From Erysipelothrix sp. (GTDB taxonomy: Bacteria; Bacillota_I; Bacilli_A; Erysipelotrichales; Erysipelotrichaceae), in the NCBI GenBank assembly GCA_012520695.1, contig JAAYNU010000022.1, positions 1 through 12,370 of the forward strand: a stretch of 12,370 bases of DNA, read 5' to 3'. A program made the translations under genes and the position numbers. The stretch's first letter is position 1; each line of letters begins with the position of its first letter. The notes beneath the pieces were generated by a model. That model did no database searches. It was not told where the DNA came from and saw only the letters and a list, made by a program, of their open reading frames with translations. Below are positions 1 through 6,799 of this stretch, in pieces.

Positions 1-587
1 ATATTCGTACGAATTTCGGTATGGTTCACCCTGAAGGGTACCGTAAGGCTTTGCGTTTGATGGAGCAGGCTCAAAAGTTTAATCGACCAATCATTACTCT
101 AATCGATACGCCTGGGGCTTATCCCGGTATTGGTGCTGAGGAGCGCGGTCAGGCTGAGGCCATTGCGGATCTTCTTATGAAGAGTATGTCCTTTACAGTT
201 CCTATTATCTCAATCATCTTAGGTGAGGCGGGTAGTGGGGGTGCATTAGCACTCGCTGTGGGTAATCAAGTGTGGATGATGGAACATGCAATCTATTCAA
301 TTCTATCCCCAGAAGGATTCGCAAGTATCTTGTATAAAGATGCGAGTAAGGCTAAGGATGTGGTAGATGATATGAAGATTACATCGGAGCATTTACTGGC
401 GATGGGGATTGTGGATCTTGTGATTGAAGAAAATGATATTAATGATACTTTTGATTCCATCATCAAGGATATATCACGAAAACTGAATCGTTCTTTGGAT
501 GGTTATTCAAAGATGCGACCGAAACAAATTCAAAAGGAACGTCAAAATCGCTTCAGAGCGATGGGAGATATTCATTATGAAAAGTAG
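1..587 (+). CDS. accA: Acetyl-CoA carboxylase carboxyltransferase subunit alpha (5'-truncated by window)
   Basis: This is the C-terminal 194 residues of the alpha subunit of acetyl-CoA carboxylase carboxyltransferase, which with AccD moves CO2 from carboxybiotin to acetyl-CoA to give malonyl-CoA in the cytoplasm. The frame is open from base 3, and the first visible residues ([16 protein letters not shown]) align with the middle of E. coli AccA, so the ATG at 21 is internal and the real start lies upstream. Family hallmarks are the IDTPGAYPG segment, GAEERGQ, and the glycine-rich [11 protein letters not shown] stretch of the crotonase-like fold that helps form the oxyanion hole, followed by SPEGFASIL. 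The stop at 585-587 lies inside fabH, an 11-base overlap. Its place directly before fabH suggests that the other acc genes lie just upstream, which cannot be seen here. Confidence 0.96.
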   Translation, partial: IRTNFGMVHPEGYRKALRLMEQAQKFNRPIITLIDTPGAYPGIGAEERGQAEAIADLLMKSMSFTVPIISIILGEAGSGGALALAVGNQVWMMEHAIYSILSPEGFASILYKDASKAKDVVDDMKITSEHLLAMGIVDLVIEENDINDTFDSIIKDISRKLNRSLDGYSKMRPKQIQKERQNRFRAMGDIHYEK

Positions 588-1539
588 GATCATTGCAACG
601 GGATCGTATGTCCCAGATAAAGTAGTAAGCAACACAGATTTATCGAACTACATGGATACGAACGATGAATGGATCACACAGAGAACAGGCATTAAGAATC
701 GTAGATTTGAATCCGTTTCAAATCATCATATGGCATTGAGTGCTTCACTTAACGCTATTCAAGGAATGGATATCGAATCCATTGATTGTATCGTGGTGTG
801 TACATTCACACCTGATAACTTCATCCCAACGAATGCGAATCTCATAAAAAAAGATTTAGGTATTAAGCGACACATTCCTTGTTTTGACCTCAATGCTGCG
901 TGCAGTGGTTTTGTGTATGGTCTTCAGGTTGTGGATGCCTTACTCATTTCTAAAATGTATAATCGCATCTTATTGGTAGGTAGTGATTTCAATTCAAGGT
1001 ATATGGATTTTACGGACCGATCAACATCCATTCTATTCGGAGACGGTGCGGGTGCGGTTGTGATGGAGTTGGCTGAGCGAGGAATTGTGGAGACGGTACT
1101 TTACGGTCAAGATGATGTTGAGGATTCAATTACGATGCCAAACCTGAGTCCATTCTCAAATCCCTTTGTGCATGATGTGCAATCGGATCAAGCCTATTTT
1201 GAAATGAAGGGTTCTACCGTCTTTCGCTTTGCGATCAAAGCATTCACGAGTAGTATTAAAACCTTACTTAAAAATAATAATCTCACAGTCGATGATATTG
1301 ACTACATTATTTCGCATCAAGCCAATGAGCGGATTATTGAATCCTGCGCAAAGAGTTTGAAGATGAATGTTTCGAAGTTCCCAATGAATTTACAGGAATA
1401 CGGAAACACATCTGCGGGGTCGATTCCAATTGTATTGGATGAGATCGTGCGTGATGGACGATTGAAAAAAGAAATGAAAATTATTGTAGTGGCATTTGGT
1501 GGTGGTCTTACTTATGGGGCATCACTTATTGAATGGTAA
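577..1539 (+). CDS. fabH: Beta-ketoacyl-ACP synthase III
   Basis: FabH condenses a short acyl-CoA primer with malonyl-ACP and starts each fatty-acid chain. The protein is 320 residues, the usual length. The thiolase-fold triad is intact: Cys109 in NAACSGF, His247 in SHQAN and Asn277 in YGNTSAGS. The N-terminus ([19 protein letters not shown]) and the WITQRTGI motif are typical. The ATG at 577 is chosen because GGGAG lies about 8 bases upstream and FabH homologues start here; the frame stays open further upstream, but that extension runs antiparallel to no known domain and simply overlaps accA. The gene overlaps accA by 11 bases, suggesting translational coupling. The final codons contain the -35 box of the next promoter. 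Primer preference (acetyl or branched) cannot be read from the sequence. Confidence 0.97.
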   Translation: MKSRIIATGSYVPDKVVSNTDLSNYMDTNDEWITQRTGIKNRRFESVSNHHMALSASLNAIQGMDIESIDCIVVCTFTPDNFIPTNANLIKKDLGIKRHIPCFDLNAACSGFVYGLQVVDALLISKMYNRILLVGSDFNSRYMDFTDRSTSILFGDGAGAVVMELAERGIVETVLYGQDDVEDSITMPNLSPFSNPFVHDVQSDQAYFEMKGSTVFRFAIKAFTSSIKTLLKNNNLTVDDIDYIISHQANERIIESCAKSLKMNVSKFPMNLQEYGNTSAGSIPIVLDEIVRDGRLKKEMKIIVVAFGGGLTYGASLIEW

Positions 1540-1557
1540 TCGCGTTTATGATATAGT
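1529..1557 (+). promoter_or_regulatory. Internal promoter for acpP-fabD-fabG-fabF-fabZ-acpS-plsC
   Basis: A -35 box TTGAAT (1529-1534) is followed after 17 bases by a -10 box TATAGT (1552-1557), with TG one base upstream (1549-1550) giving an extended -10. The -35 overlaps the last codons of fabH. Initiation would fall around 1564, inside the inverted repeat that follows. No experimental start site is known to me for this sequence. Confidence 0.6.
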
Positions 1558-1572
1558 TTGATAGTCAAACTA
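1554..1572. promoter_or_regulatory. FabT-like operator (perfect inverted repeat)
   Basis: TAGTTTGA-TAG-TCAAACTA is a perfect 8-base inverted repeat with a 3-base centre. It covers the -10 box and the predicted start site, as expected for a repressor site. The half-sites match my recollection of the TTTGA...TCAAA palindrome bound by FabT, the MarR-family, acyl-ACP-responsive repressor of streptococcal and lactococcal fatty-acid genes. The fabT gene itself is not in the window, so the identity of the regulator is inferred. The arms could also form a hairpin, but no T-run follows, so a terminator is unlikely. Confidence 0.6.
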
Positions 1573-1588
1573 ATAAAAGGAGCAAATT

Positions 1589-1813
1589 ATGAACAAAAAA
1601 ATTAAAGAAATTATCTCGGAACTTATTGAAGTAGATGTATCAACAATCGGTGATACTGCACTGATCATTGATGATCTAGGAGCAGATTCAATTGCGGTTA
1701 TGGAAATCGTAATGGAATTGGAAGAAGAATACGGTGTTGAAGTCCCAACGGAAGATGTCTTGAATCTTAAGACGGTTGCGGATATTGTGGCTTACATCGA
1801 ATCTAAAGTCTAA
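1589..1813 (+). CDS. acpP: Acyl carrier protein
   Basis: This is the 74-residue acidic carrier that holds growing acyl chains on a 4'-phosphopantetheine arm during type II fatty-acid synthesis. The attachment site is Ser34 in GADSIAVMEIV; the family usual is DSL, with Ile here a conservative change. The helix II and III region (MELEEEYGVEVP) is the acidic face recognised by the Fab enzymes and AcpS. AAAGGAG precedes the ATG at a normal distance. Its stop TAA shares a base with the fabD ATG (TAATG), so the two are likely coupled. It is the first gene after the internal promoter and operator, which lets ACP be controlled apart from accA and fabH. Confidence that it is the fatty-acid ACP, rather than another carrier protein, rests on the neighbours. 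Confidence 0.96.
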   Translation: MNKKIKEIISELIEVDVSTIGDTALIIDDLGADSIAVMEIVMELEEEYGVEVPTEDVLNLKTVADIVAYIESKV

Positions 1814-2697
1814 TGAAAAAAGCATACCTCTTTGCTGGCCAAGGCCAGCAATTTCTACATATGGGGCAAGATTTAGCACAAGAGTTTGAGAGTGTGAGTA
1901 GGATATATGAAGCCGCATCTCTTCAAGCTGGATTTGATATTCTTAATCTTAATGAAGAACAGCTTAACTCAACAGAGTACACACAAGCTGCAGTTCTTAC
2001 CCTCAATTACGCAATCTCAACCTTAATCCCAAATGATGCCGTCTATGTTGCGGGTCTTTCATTGGGTGAGTACAATGCCCTAGTCTATGCGGGTGTCCTC
2101 AGTTTTTCAGATGCTTTAGATCTTGTATTAAAACGATCCAAGATTATGGCATCAGCACTTAAAGATACAGGTATGTATGCCCTGTTGAGAACAGATATTG
2201 AAACAGTTGAATTGGCGATTAAGGATCTTCCCATCGCAATCTGTAATCACAACACTCCGTCTCAAATCGTAGTGGGTGGATACTTGAAGGATTTAGAAGC
2301 GAGTGTGGAAACACTCAAGGAACACGGCATCAAACGAATTGTGCCACTTAATGTTTCTTCTGTTTCTCATATGTATCTTATGGAAGATGCGAGTAAAGAG
2401 TTTGAAGAAACTCTAAAACAATACCAATACAAAACACCTAATGTGGATTTCATCAACAACGTTGAAGCGAAGGTTCAAACAGATGACTTTGTGTCTTCTT
2501 TAAGTCGACAAATATCTCATCGCACACGCTTGAGTGAAACCATCCAATTGATGATCAATCAGGGTGTGGATCAATTTGTAGAGATTGGGCCTAAGGGGAG
2601 TTTAAAGTCTTGTGTTCTTGCGCATGACAAATCTCTTGAAGTTCATTCTATATATGATCTAGAAACATTAAAGGAGAGTGAATCCAATGCGTCCTAA
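1813..2697 (+). CDS. fabD: Malonyl-CoA:ACP transacylase
   Basis: FabD transfers malonyl from CoA to ACP, supplying the extender unit for FabH and FabF. The 294-residue protein has the FAGQGQQ opening, nucleophile Ser83 in GLSLGEY, the malonyl-binding Arg108 in LKRSKIM, and the catalytic His186 in a slightly unusual VSSVSH context (family usual is close to VSGPFH). The C-terminal VEIGPKGSL corresponds to the common VEIGPGKVL segment with two positions swapped. TQAAVL near residue 58 replaces the usual TQPAL. All catalytic residues remain, so activity is expected. It starts on the last base of the acpP stop and overlaps the downstream fabG start by 11 bases. Confidence 0.95.
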   Translation: MKKAYLFAGQGQQFLHMGQDLAQEFESVSRIYEAASLQAGFDILNLNEEQLNSTEYTQAAVLTLNYAISTLIPNDAVYVAGLSLGEYNALVYAGVLSFSDALDLVLKRSKIMASALKDTGMYALLRTDIETVELAIKDLPIAICNHNTPSQIVVGGYLKDLEASVETLKEHGIKRIVPLNVSSVSHMYLMEDASKEFEETLKQYQYKTPNVDFINNVEAKVQTDDFVSSLSRQISHRTRLSETIQLMINQGVDQFVEIGPKGSLKSCVLAHDKSLEVHSIYDLETLKESESNAS

Positions 2698-3391
2698 AGC
2701 ACTTGTTACAGGAGCAACCAAAGGAATCGGTCGTGCCATTGCACTCCAATTAGTTTCCGATGGATATGATGTCGTGGGGACGTATGTTCGTGATTACGAT
2801 ATAGAAACTATTAATAGTCTTGAAGAAGAATACTTTTCTTTGATTCAGGTAGATGGAAGAGATTCTGAAGCAGTGAAGCAGTGCGTTAAGGAACACGGTC
2901 CTTTTGAAGTGCTTGTGAATAATGCGGGTATCACAAAAGATGGTCTAGTCCTTCGTATGAGTGAAGCTGATTTCAGAGATGTCTTAGATGTGAATCTTAC
3001 AGCGAGTTTCTTAATGACTCAAGCTGTAGCGCGGGGAATGTTGCGTGCTAAAAAGGGTGTCATTATCAACATCGCATCCGTTATCGGTGAAATGGGAAAT
3101 GCAGGACAGGCAAACTATGCTGCCAGTAAATCAGGGCTTATCGGCTTTACGAAATCGATTGCGAAAGAATTTGGTTCTCGAGGTGTACGAGCGAACTGTG
3201 TGTTACCGGGTTTCATTCAAACCGATATGACAGATGTCTTAAGTGAAGAACTCGTTGATGGAATCAAGAGTGGAATTGTATTGGGTGAGCTTGGAACGGT
3301 TGATGATGTTGCGAAAGCAGTGTCGTTCTTAGTATCCGCAAACTACATTACGGGTCAATCCTTAAGTGTTTGTGGTGGGTTGAATATTTAG
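2687..3391 (+). CDS. fabG: 3-oxoacyl-ACP reductase (NADPH)
   Basis: FabG reduces beta-ketoacyl-ACP to beta-hydroxyacyl-ACP with NADPH. It is a 234-residue classical short-chain dehydrogenase: cofactor loop TGATKGIG at residues 8-15, NNAG in the middle, and the catalytic Ser131, Tyr144 and Lys148 with family spacing (YAASK). The ATG at 2687 is preferred over an in-frame GTG at 2678, because the AGGAG at 2672-2676 is 10 bases from the ATG but only 1 base from the GTG. It overlaps the end of fabD by 11 bases. The stop codon TAG overlaps the AGGAGG that serves fabF. The place between fabD and fabF supports a fatty-acid role over the many other SDR functions. Confidence 0.96.
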   Translation: MRPKALVTGATKGIGRAIALQLVSDGYDVVGTYVRDYDIETINSLEEEYFSLIQVDGRDSEAVKQCVKEHGPFEVLVNNAGITKDGLVLRMSEADFRDVLDVNLTASFLMTQAVARGMLRAKKGVIINIASVIGEMGNAGQANYAASKSGLIGFTKSIAKEFGSRGVRANCVLPGFIQTDMTDVLSEELVDGIKSGIVLGELGTVDDVAKAVSFLVSANYITGQSLSVCGGLNI

Positions 3392-3402
3392 GAGGTCATG
3401 AA

Positions 3403-4623
3403 ATGAATCATAGAGTAGTTATAACAGGCATGGGAATTGTTTCTCCATTGGGAAGTAATGTCGATGATGCTTACGCAAATGCGATTGCGGGTTTCAATGC
3501 CATTGAAGTATTAGAGGAAATGGAAACTGCAGTCAAAGTGGGTGCACGAGTACGCGATTTTGATGCTTTAAAATACCAAACTAAAATGGAGGTGCGTCGT
3601 CAGGACCTCTTTTCACAGTATGCCGTCTATGCTTCTAAGGAAGCGTTTATTGATTCGGGTCTTGAGGGGAATATTGATCCTGTTGATTTGGGCGTTATTA
3701 TGGGAACAGGAATGGGTGGTATGCAGACTTTTGCGCGTGATCTTAACCGAGCATTCGAAGGTGGTTATGCAAAGATACCTCCGATGTTCATTCCGATGAT
3801 CATTCCTAATATGGCAGCAGGTAATGTCGCGATTGCTTTAAATGCGAAGGGGCATTGTAGTTGTGTGACAACGGCATGTTCAGCGGCTACCAACTCAATC
3901 GGTGATGCATTTCGTATGATTAAATACGGTGATGCGAAGGCGATGGTTGCGGGTGGTACTGAAGCAGGACTGAATCCTTACACTCTTGCGGGCTTTAATG
4001 CCCTAACTGCATTAAGTAAGACTGAAGATCCTAATACAGCGTCACGTCCATTTGATGAAACTAGAAACGGTTTTGTCTTGGGTGAGGGTGCTGGTGCTTT
4101 AATTCTTGAGGAACTTGATCATGCGCTTGCGCGCGGTGCACATATTTATGCTGAGCTTGTGGGTTATGGTTCAACCTGTGATGCTCATCATATTACTGCA
4201 CCATCAGGTGAGGGTGCGGTTCGTGCGATGAATCAAGCATTGAAGGAAGCGAAAATTAATGCAGCAGATGTTGACTATATCAATGCTCATGGAACGAGTA
4301 CTCCCTTAAACGATCAATTTGAAACGCGTGCGATTAAGGAAGTGTTTGGTGAGGATGCTTATAAGGTGTCCATCTCTTCGACTAAGTCGATGCACGGACA
4401 TGCCTTAGGTGGTACGGGTGGTATTGAGGCGATCTTGAGTGTGAAGACAATCAATGAGGGCATCATTCCACCAACAATTAATCTTACAAATCCTGATCCT
4501 GAATGTGACCTTGATTATACGGCGAATGTCAGTAAAGAGCGCGATGTTTCAATCGCGATGTCTAATTCATTGGGCTTTGGTGGTCATAACGCAATCTTAG
4601 TTTTCAGAAAGTATGGTGAGTAA
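3403..4623 (+). CDS. fabF: Beta-ketoacyl-ACP synthase II
   Basis: FabF carries out the elongating Claisen condensation of acyl-ACP with malonyl-ACP. The protein is 406 residues, with the thiolase-fold catalytic set Cys159 (TACSAATNS), His296 (NAHGTSTPLND), Lys328 (TKSM) and His333 (HGHALGGTGG); the fold's C-terminal GFGGHN loop is present. The start at 3403 is set by AGGAGG at 3390-3395 and the typical MNHRVVITGMGIVSPLG opening. An ATG at 3398 lies in another frame and stops at once. The gene begins 11 bases after fabG and ends just inside or next to fabZ. No separate fabB is visible, so FabF is probably the main elongation enzyme here. Confidence 0.97.
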   Translation: MNHRVVITGMGIVSPLGSNVDDAYANAIAGFNAIEVLEEMETAVKVGARVRDFDALKYQTKMEVRRQDLFSQYAVYASKEAFIDSGLEGNIDPVDLGVIMGTGMGGMQTFARDLNRAFEGGYAKIPPMFIPMIIPNMAAGNVAIALNAKGHCSCVTTACSAATNSIGDAFRMIKYGDAKAMVAGGTEAGLNPYTLAGFNALTALSKTEDPNTASRPFDETRNGFVLGEGAGALILEELDHALARGAHIYAELVGYGSTCDAHHITAPSGEGAVRAMNQALKEAKINAADVDYINAHGTSTPLNDQFETRAIKEVFGEDAYKVSISSTKSMHGHALGGTGGIEAILSVKTINEGIIPPTINLTNPDPECDLDYTANVSKERDVSIAMSNSLGFGGHNAILVFRKYGE

Positions 4624-4624
4624 A

Positions 4625-5050
4625 ATGGTTCTCAATTCAAATCAAATCATGGAAATCATTCCTCATCGTTATCCGTTCCTCCTTGTGGACCGAGTGGATG
4701 CGATGGATGAAACATCCATTACTGCGATTAAAGCAGTCAGTGCGAATGAGATGCATTTCTTGGGGCACTTCCCTGAGCATCATGTGATGCCTGGGGTATT
4801 AATTGTGGAAGCACTTGCTCAAGCGGGCGCAATCGTTTTACTTTCTCGTGATGAATTCAAAGGGAAAATTGCCTTCTTTGCGGGAATCGAAAAAATGAAA
4901 TTCAGACGACAAGTCATTCCAGGGGATGTATTAACCTTAGAAGTAAGTCTTACGAAGATCAAAGGTCCTGTTGGAATCGCTGAGGCGAAGTGCAGTGTCA
5001 ACGGGGAGGTATGTGCGAGTGGAACACTTAAATTTGCGGTTGGGAACTGA
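4625..5050 (+). CDS. fabZ: 3-hydroxyacyl-ACP dehydratase
   Basis: FabZ removes water from beta-hydroxyacyl-ACP to give trans-2-enoyl-ACP. It is a single hot-dog domain of 141 residues with the family opening IMEIIPHRYPFLLVDRV, catalytic His48 in LGHFPEH and Glu62 in VEALAQAGA. The start is not certain: ATG 4625 has GGTGAG 4 bases upstream and gives the usual length, while the in-frame ATG at 4613 would add MVSK and overlap fabF but has only a poor AGAAAG one base away. No biotin carrier gene (accB) lies between fabF and fabZ, unlike the streptococcal order. The 3' end overlaps acpS by about 32 bases. Confidence 0.95.
   Translation: MVLNSNQIMEIIPHRYPFLLVDRVDAMDETSITAIKAVSANEMHFLGHFPEHHVMPGVLIVEALAQAGAIVLLSRDEFKGKIAFFAGIEKMKFRRQVIPGDVLTLEVSLTKIKGPVGIAEAKCSVNGEVCASGTLKFAVGN
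5003..5009 (+). promoter_or_regulatory. Ribosome binding site that sets the acpS start
   Basis: GGGGAGG lies inside the fabZ coding region, 9 bases before the GTG at 5019. It is the strongest anti-16S match near the 5' end of acpS. It argues for the GTG at 5019 over the GTG at 5013 (only 3 bases away), the TTG at 5034 (24 bases away) and the upstream in-frame ATG-like starts. Confidence 0.55.
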
Positions 5051-5360
5051 TTTAGTTTTCATGCCTCGTCTTTTGGATAAACTCAACAATCCATCGTTCA
5101 TCAATAAAGTCCTCACGGATAAGGAACAATCCCTATTCGAAAGTCTTTCACTTGAAAGACATAAGTTGGAGTTTCTTTGCGGTCGCTTTGCGTGTAAAGA
5201 AGCGTATGCGAAGGCAATGGGAACTGGTATTGGGATTGTGGATTTCAAAGATGTGGAAATACTAAAGAATGAATTTGGGGCTCCTATCTCAAATCAGGGA
5301 ACCTTTTCAATCTCTCATGATGGTGATTATGCGATTGCGGTGGTGATTGTTCATGAGTAA
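5019..5360 (+). CDS. acpS: Holo-ACP synthase (4'-phosphopantetheinyl transferase)
   Basis: AcpS transfers 4'-phosphopantetheine from CoA to the serine of ACP, here Ser34 of the AcpP encoded in the same operon. The 113-residue product fits the family. It has the metal-binding GTDLV near the N-terminus, GRFACKEAYAKAMGTGIG with the catalytic Glu, and the C-terminal FSISHDGDYAIAVVI. No ATG is available near the conserved N-terminus; GTG 5019 is chosen because of the GGGGAGG 9 bases upstream, giving the product start MEHLNLRLGTDLV. The family usually begins MI-x-GIGTDLV, so this N-terminus is a few residues longer. It overlaps fabZ by 32 bases and plsC by 8 bases, so its translation is likely coupled to both. 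Confidence 0.92.
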   Translation: MEHLNLRLGTDLVFMPRLLDKLNNPSFINKVLTDKEQSLFESLSLERHKLEFLCGRFACKEAYAKAMGTGIGIVDFKDVEILKNEFGAPISNQGTFSISHDGDYAIAVVIVHE

Positions 5361-6033
5361 TTTCTATATGGCCATTACCTTTTTAGCACTTCCATATTAT
5401 ATTTGGAGAACTAAAAGGATCTTGAAGAAACAAGATGATGAACTCGCATATAAAGAATCGAAAAAATGGGGTGACGATTTTCTTGGTGTTCGTGGTAAGA
5501 AAATCATCAATCGAAATGAAGAGAATTATATCAACTTAGACCAATGTGTCTTTGTGTCGAATCATCAATCTCACAATGATATCTTTATTCTCTTAAAGGC
5601 AATTGATCGTCCGATTCGATTCATTGCGAAAAAAGAACTCTTCACATCGAATATATTCAGACACTTTATGAAGTTGTCGAAGTCCTATCCTTTGGACCGT
5701 GAAGACCCAAGGGAGAGTATGAAAGTATTGAAGGAAGTTGTGAATGATCTGAATACATCCAATGCGAATGTCGCAGTCTTCCCAGAAGGCACGCGTTCAC
5801 GTGGTAGAGATATACTTGAATTTAAAGCAGGTTTATTCTCAATGTTGTCTCGTACAGAAGTTCCGATTATTCCAACGTACATTCATAATTCTTATAACAG
5901 TAATCTAAAGACTTACATTGTTTCATATGGTGAACCCATCTACCCTAAGGGTATGAAGGGGCAAGCCCTGTGTGATCTTGCGAAGGATCGCATTCAGACA
6001 ATGCAAAATGAGTTAGAAAAAAGCGGTTCCTAG
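5353..6033 (+). CDS. plsC: 1-acyl-sn-glycerol-3-phosphate acyltransferase
   Basis: PlsC acylates lysophosphatidic acid at position 2 to give phosphatidic acid at the membrane, using the acyl chains produced by the genes upstream. The 226-residue protein has a hydrophobic N-terminal segment (about residues 3-17), the catalytic His71 and Asp76 in NHQSHND, the glycerophosphate-binding YPLDRED, the FPEGTRSR motif at residues 143-150 and VPIIPTYI. The ATG at 5353 follows a weak GGTGGTG about 7 bases upstream; an in-frame TTG at 5347 is possible. It overlaps acpS by 8 bases. Its stop TAG overlaps the stop codon of the convergent HAD gene by 2 bases. Relatives in the same fold use other lysolipids, but the context favours PlsC. 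Confidence 0.9.
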   Translation: MSNFYMAITFLALPYYIWRTKRILKKQDDELAYKESKKWGDDFLGVRGKKIINRNEENYINLDQCVFVSNHQSHNDIFILLKAIDRPIRFIAKKELFTSNIFRHFMKLSKSYPLDREDPRESMKVLKEVVNDLNTSNANVAVFPEGTRSRGRDILEFKAGLFSMLSRTEVPIIPTYIHNSYNSNLKTYIVSYGEPIYPKGMKGQALCDLAKDRIQTMQNELEKSGS

Positions 6034-6044
6034 GAATCGCTTTT
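6019..6044. terminator. Bidirectional terminator between plsC and the HAD gene
   Basis: An 11-base-pair stem (6019-6029 with 6034-6044, one G-T wobble) with loop CTAG at 6030-6033. The A-runs and T-runs at its foot give a T-tract on both strands (four T on +, six T on -). Both convergent genes end in the CTAG loop, so the hairpin overlaps the last coding bases of each. Confidence 0.8.
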
Positions 6045-6689
6045 CTGCTTGAGGTGCTCTTTTAAGTTGAAATGGGCAACGGATTCGAGTTTATCGTAAT
6101 AGCCATCAAAATTACTATGTCGTGTAATTGAATTGGGTACTACAATGACAGGAATTTGAGCCGTAATACCAGCGATGAGGCCATTGTTTGAATCCTCAAA
6201 GATAATAGCTTCATGGGGTTCAATATCCAGTTTCTCAATTGATTTTAGAAATAAATCGGGTGCTGGCTTTCGATTCTTTATTTCGGATGACGTTGTGATG
6301 GCATCGAAATGGCGAAGAATCCCCAGTCGATCGAGGTGATATAGCGGTCGTTCTTTTTGGGAACTTGTCGCTAGCGCAACTTTAAGTCCTAAATCCTTTG
6401 CTTGAAGAATCAGTTCTTCTACGCCTTCCATGATGGGAAGATGATTGCTTCGTTCTATGAATAAGGGTCTACCTTGTTCATAGAATTGATCGATGTCGAT
6501 CGTTGTATTAAGTTTTCCCTCAATTTGTTGAAATAGAACTTTCGAATCAGAGCCAACACAAATTGTGAACTCCTCAAGACTGAGATGGTAGTCGTGAACT
6601 GATTGGAAGTAATCTTTATATATCGAATACCACACTGTTTCTGTATCGACAATGAGTCCATCGAAATCAAATATAATCGCTTTTGTCAT
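6030..6689 (-). CDS. HAD-superfamily phosphatase, beta-phosphoglucomutase-like
   Basis: A 219-residue haloacid-dehalogenase hydrolase of the subfamily with an alpha-helical cap between motifs I and II, where beta-phosphoglucomutases and small sugar-phosphate phosphatases fall. Motif I is FDFDGLIVDTE with nucleophile Asp8 and acid/base Asp10; motif II is ATSS; motif III Lys sits in NRKPAPDLF; motif IV is FEDSNNGLIAG. The start at 6689 is set by AAGGGG 5 bases upstream; the frame is open for 21 more codons but they include the promoter region. The exact substrate (sugar phosphate, nucleotide or pseudouridine phosphate) cannot be told. It is the only - strand gene clearly seen, convergent with plsC and divergent from the esterase gene. 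Confidence 0.88.
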   Translation of the reverse strand: MTKAIIFDFDGLIVDTETVWYSIYKDYFQSVHDYHLSLEEFTICVGSDSKVLFQQIEGKLNTTIDIDQFYEQGRPLFIERSNHLPIMEGVEELILQAKDLGLKVALATSSQKERPLYHLDRLGILRHFDAITTSSEIKNRKPAPDLFLKSIEKLDIEPHEAIIFEDSNNGLIAGITAQIPVIVVPNSITRHSNFDGYYDKLESVAHFNLKEHLKQKSDS

Positions 6690-6705
6690 AGGATCCCCTT
6701 CTTTC

Positions 6706-6745
6706 GTATAGATACTACTATACAAGGTTTTATGGATGTTTAAAA
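6706..6745 (-). promoter_or_regulatory. Candidate promoter and inverted repeat for the HAD gene
   Basis: On the - strand a TATAGT (6722-6717) lies 17 bases from a poor -35 (TTTTAA, 6745-6740). The inverted repeat GTATAG-6 bases-CTATAC (6706-6723) overlaps this -10, so it may be an operator. Six-base arms in A+T-rich DNA can arise by chance. Confidence 0.3.
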
Positions 6746-6760
6746 GTATCATTATATTTG

Positions 6761-6769
6761 TGATATAAT
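6761..6769 (+). promoter_or_regulatory. Extended -10 promoter for the esterase gene
   Basis: TGATATAAT is a consensus extended -10 (TG-n-TATAAT) 31 bases before the esterase ATG. No good -35 is seen at 16-18 bases upstream (TTAAAA at best), which an extended -10 can tolerate. The 110-base gap 6690-6799 thus carries the promoters of two divergent genes. Confidence 0.55.
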
Positions 6770-6799
6770 TAAGAATAAGAGTTTCACCCGGAGGTCACT

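Noticed and set aside
499..576. Longer fabH starting at 499
   Set aside because: The extra 26 residues match no FabH N-terminus and overlap accA deeply; GGGAG before 577 and the [13 protein letters not shown] opening fix the start.
21..587. ATG at 21 as the accA start
   Set aside because: The frame is open to the window edge, and the residues before it (IRTNFG) match the interior of AccA, so the gene is cut by the window.
1554..1572. Palindrome after fabH as a transcription terminator
   Set aside because: The stem is A+T-rich with a 3-base loop and is followed by TAATAAAAGG rather than a T-run; it fits an operator better.
4937..5248. 103-codon open frame on the - strand over fabZ/acpS
   Set aside because: It is antisense to two well-conserved genes, its product is low in recognisable motifs, and it has no supporting ribosome site.
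6690..6752. Extended N-terminus of the HAD protein from 6752
   Set aside because: The 21 extra residues have no ribosome site and would cover the promoter; AAGGGG before 6689 and the MTKAIIFDFDG opening give the normal start.
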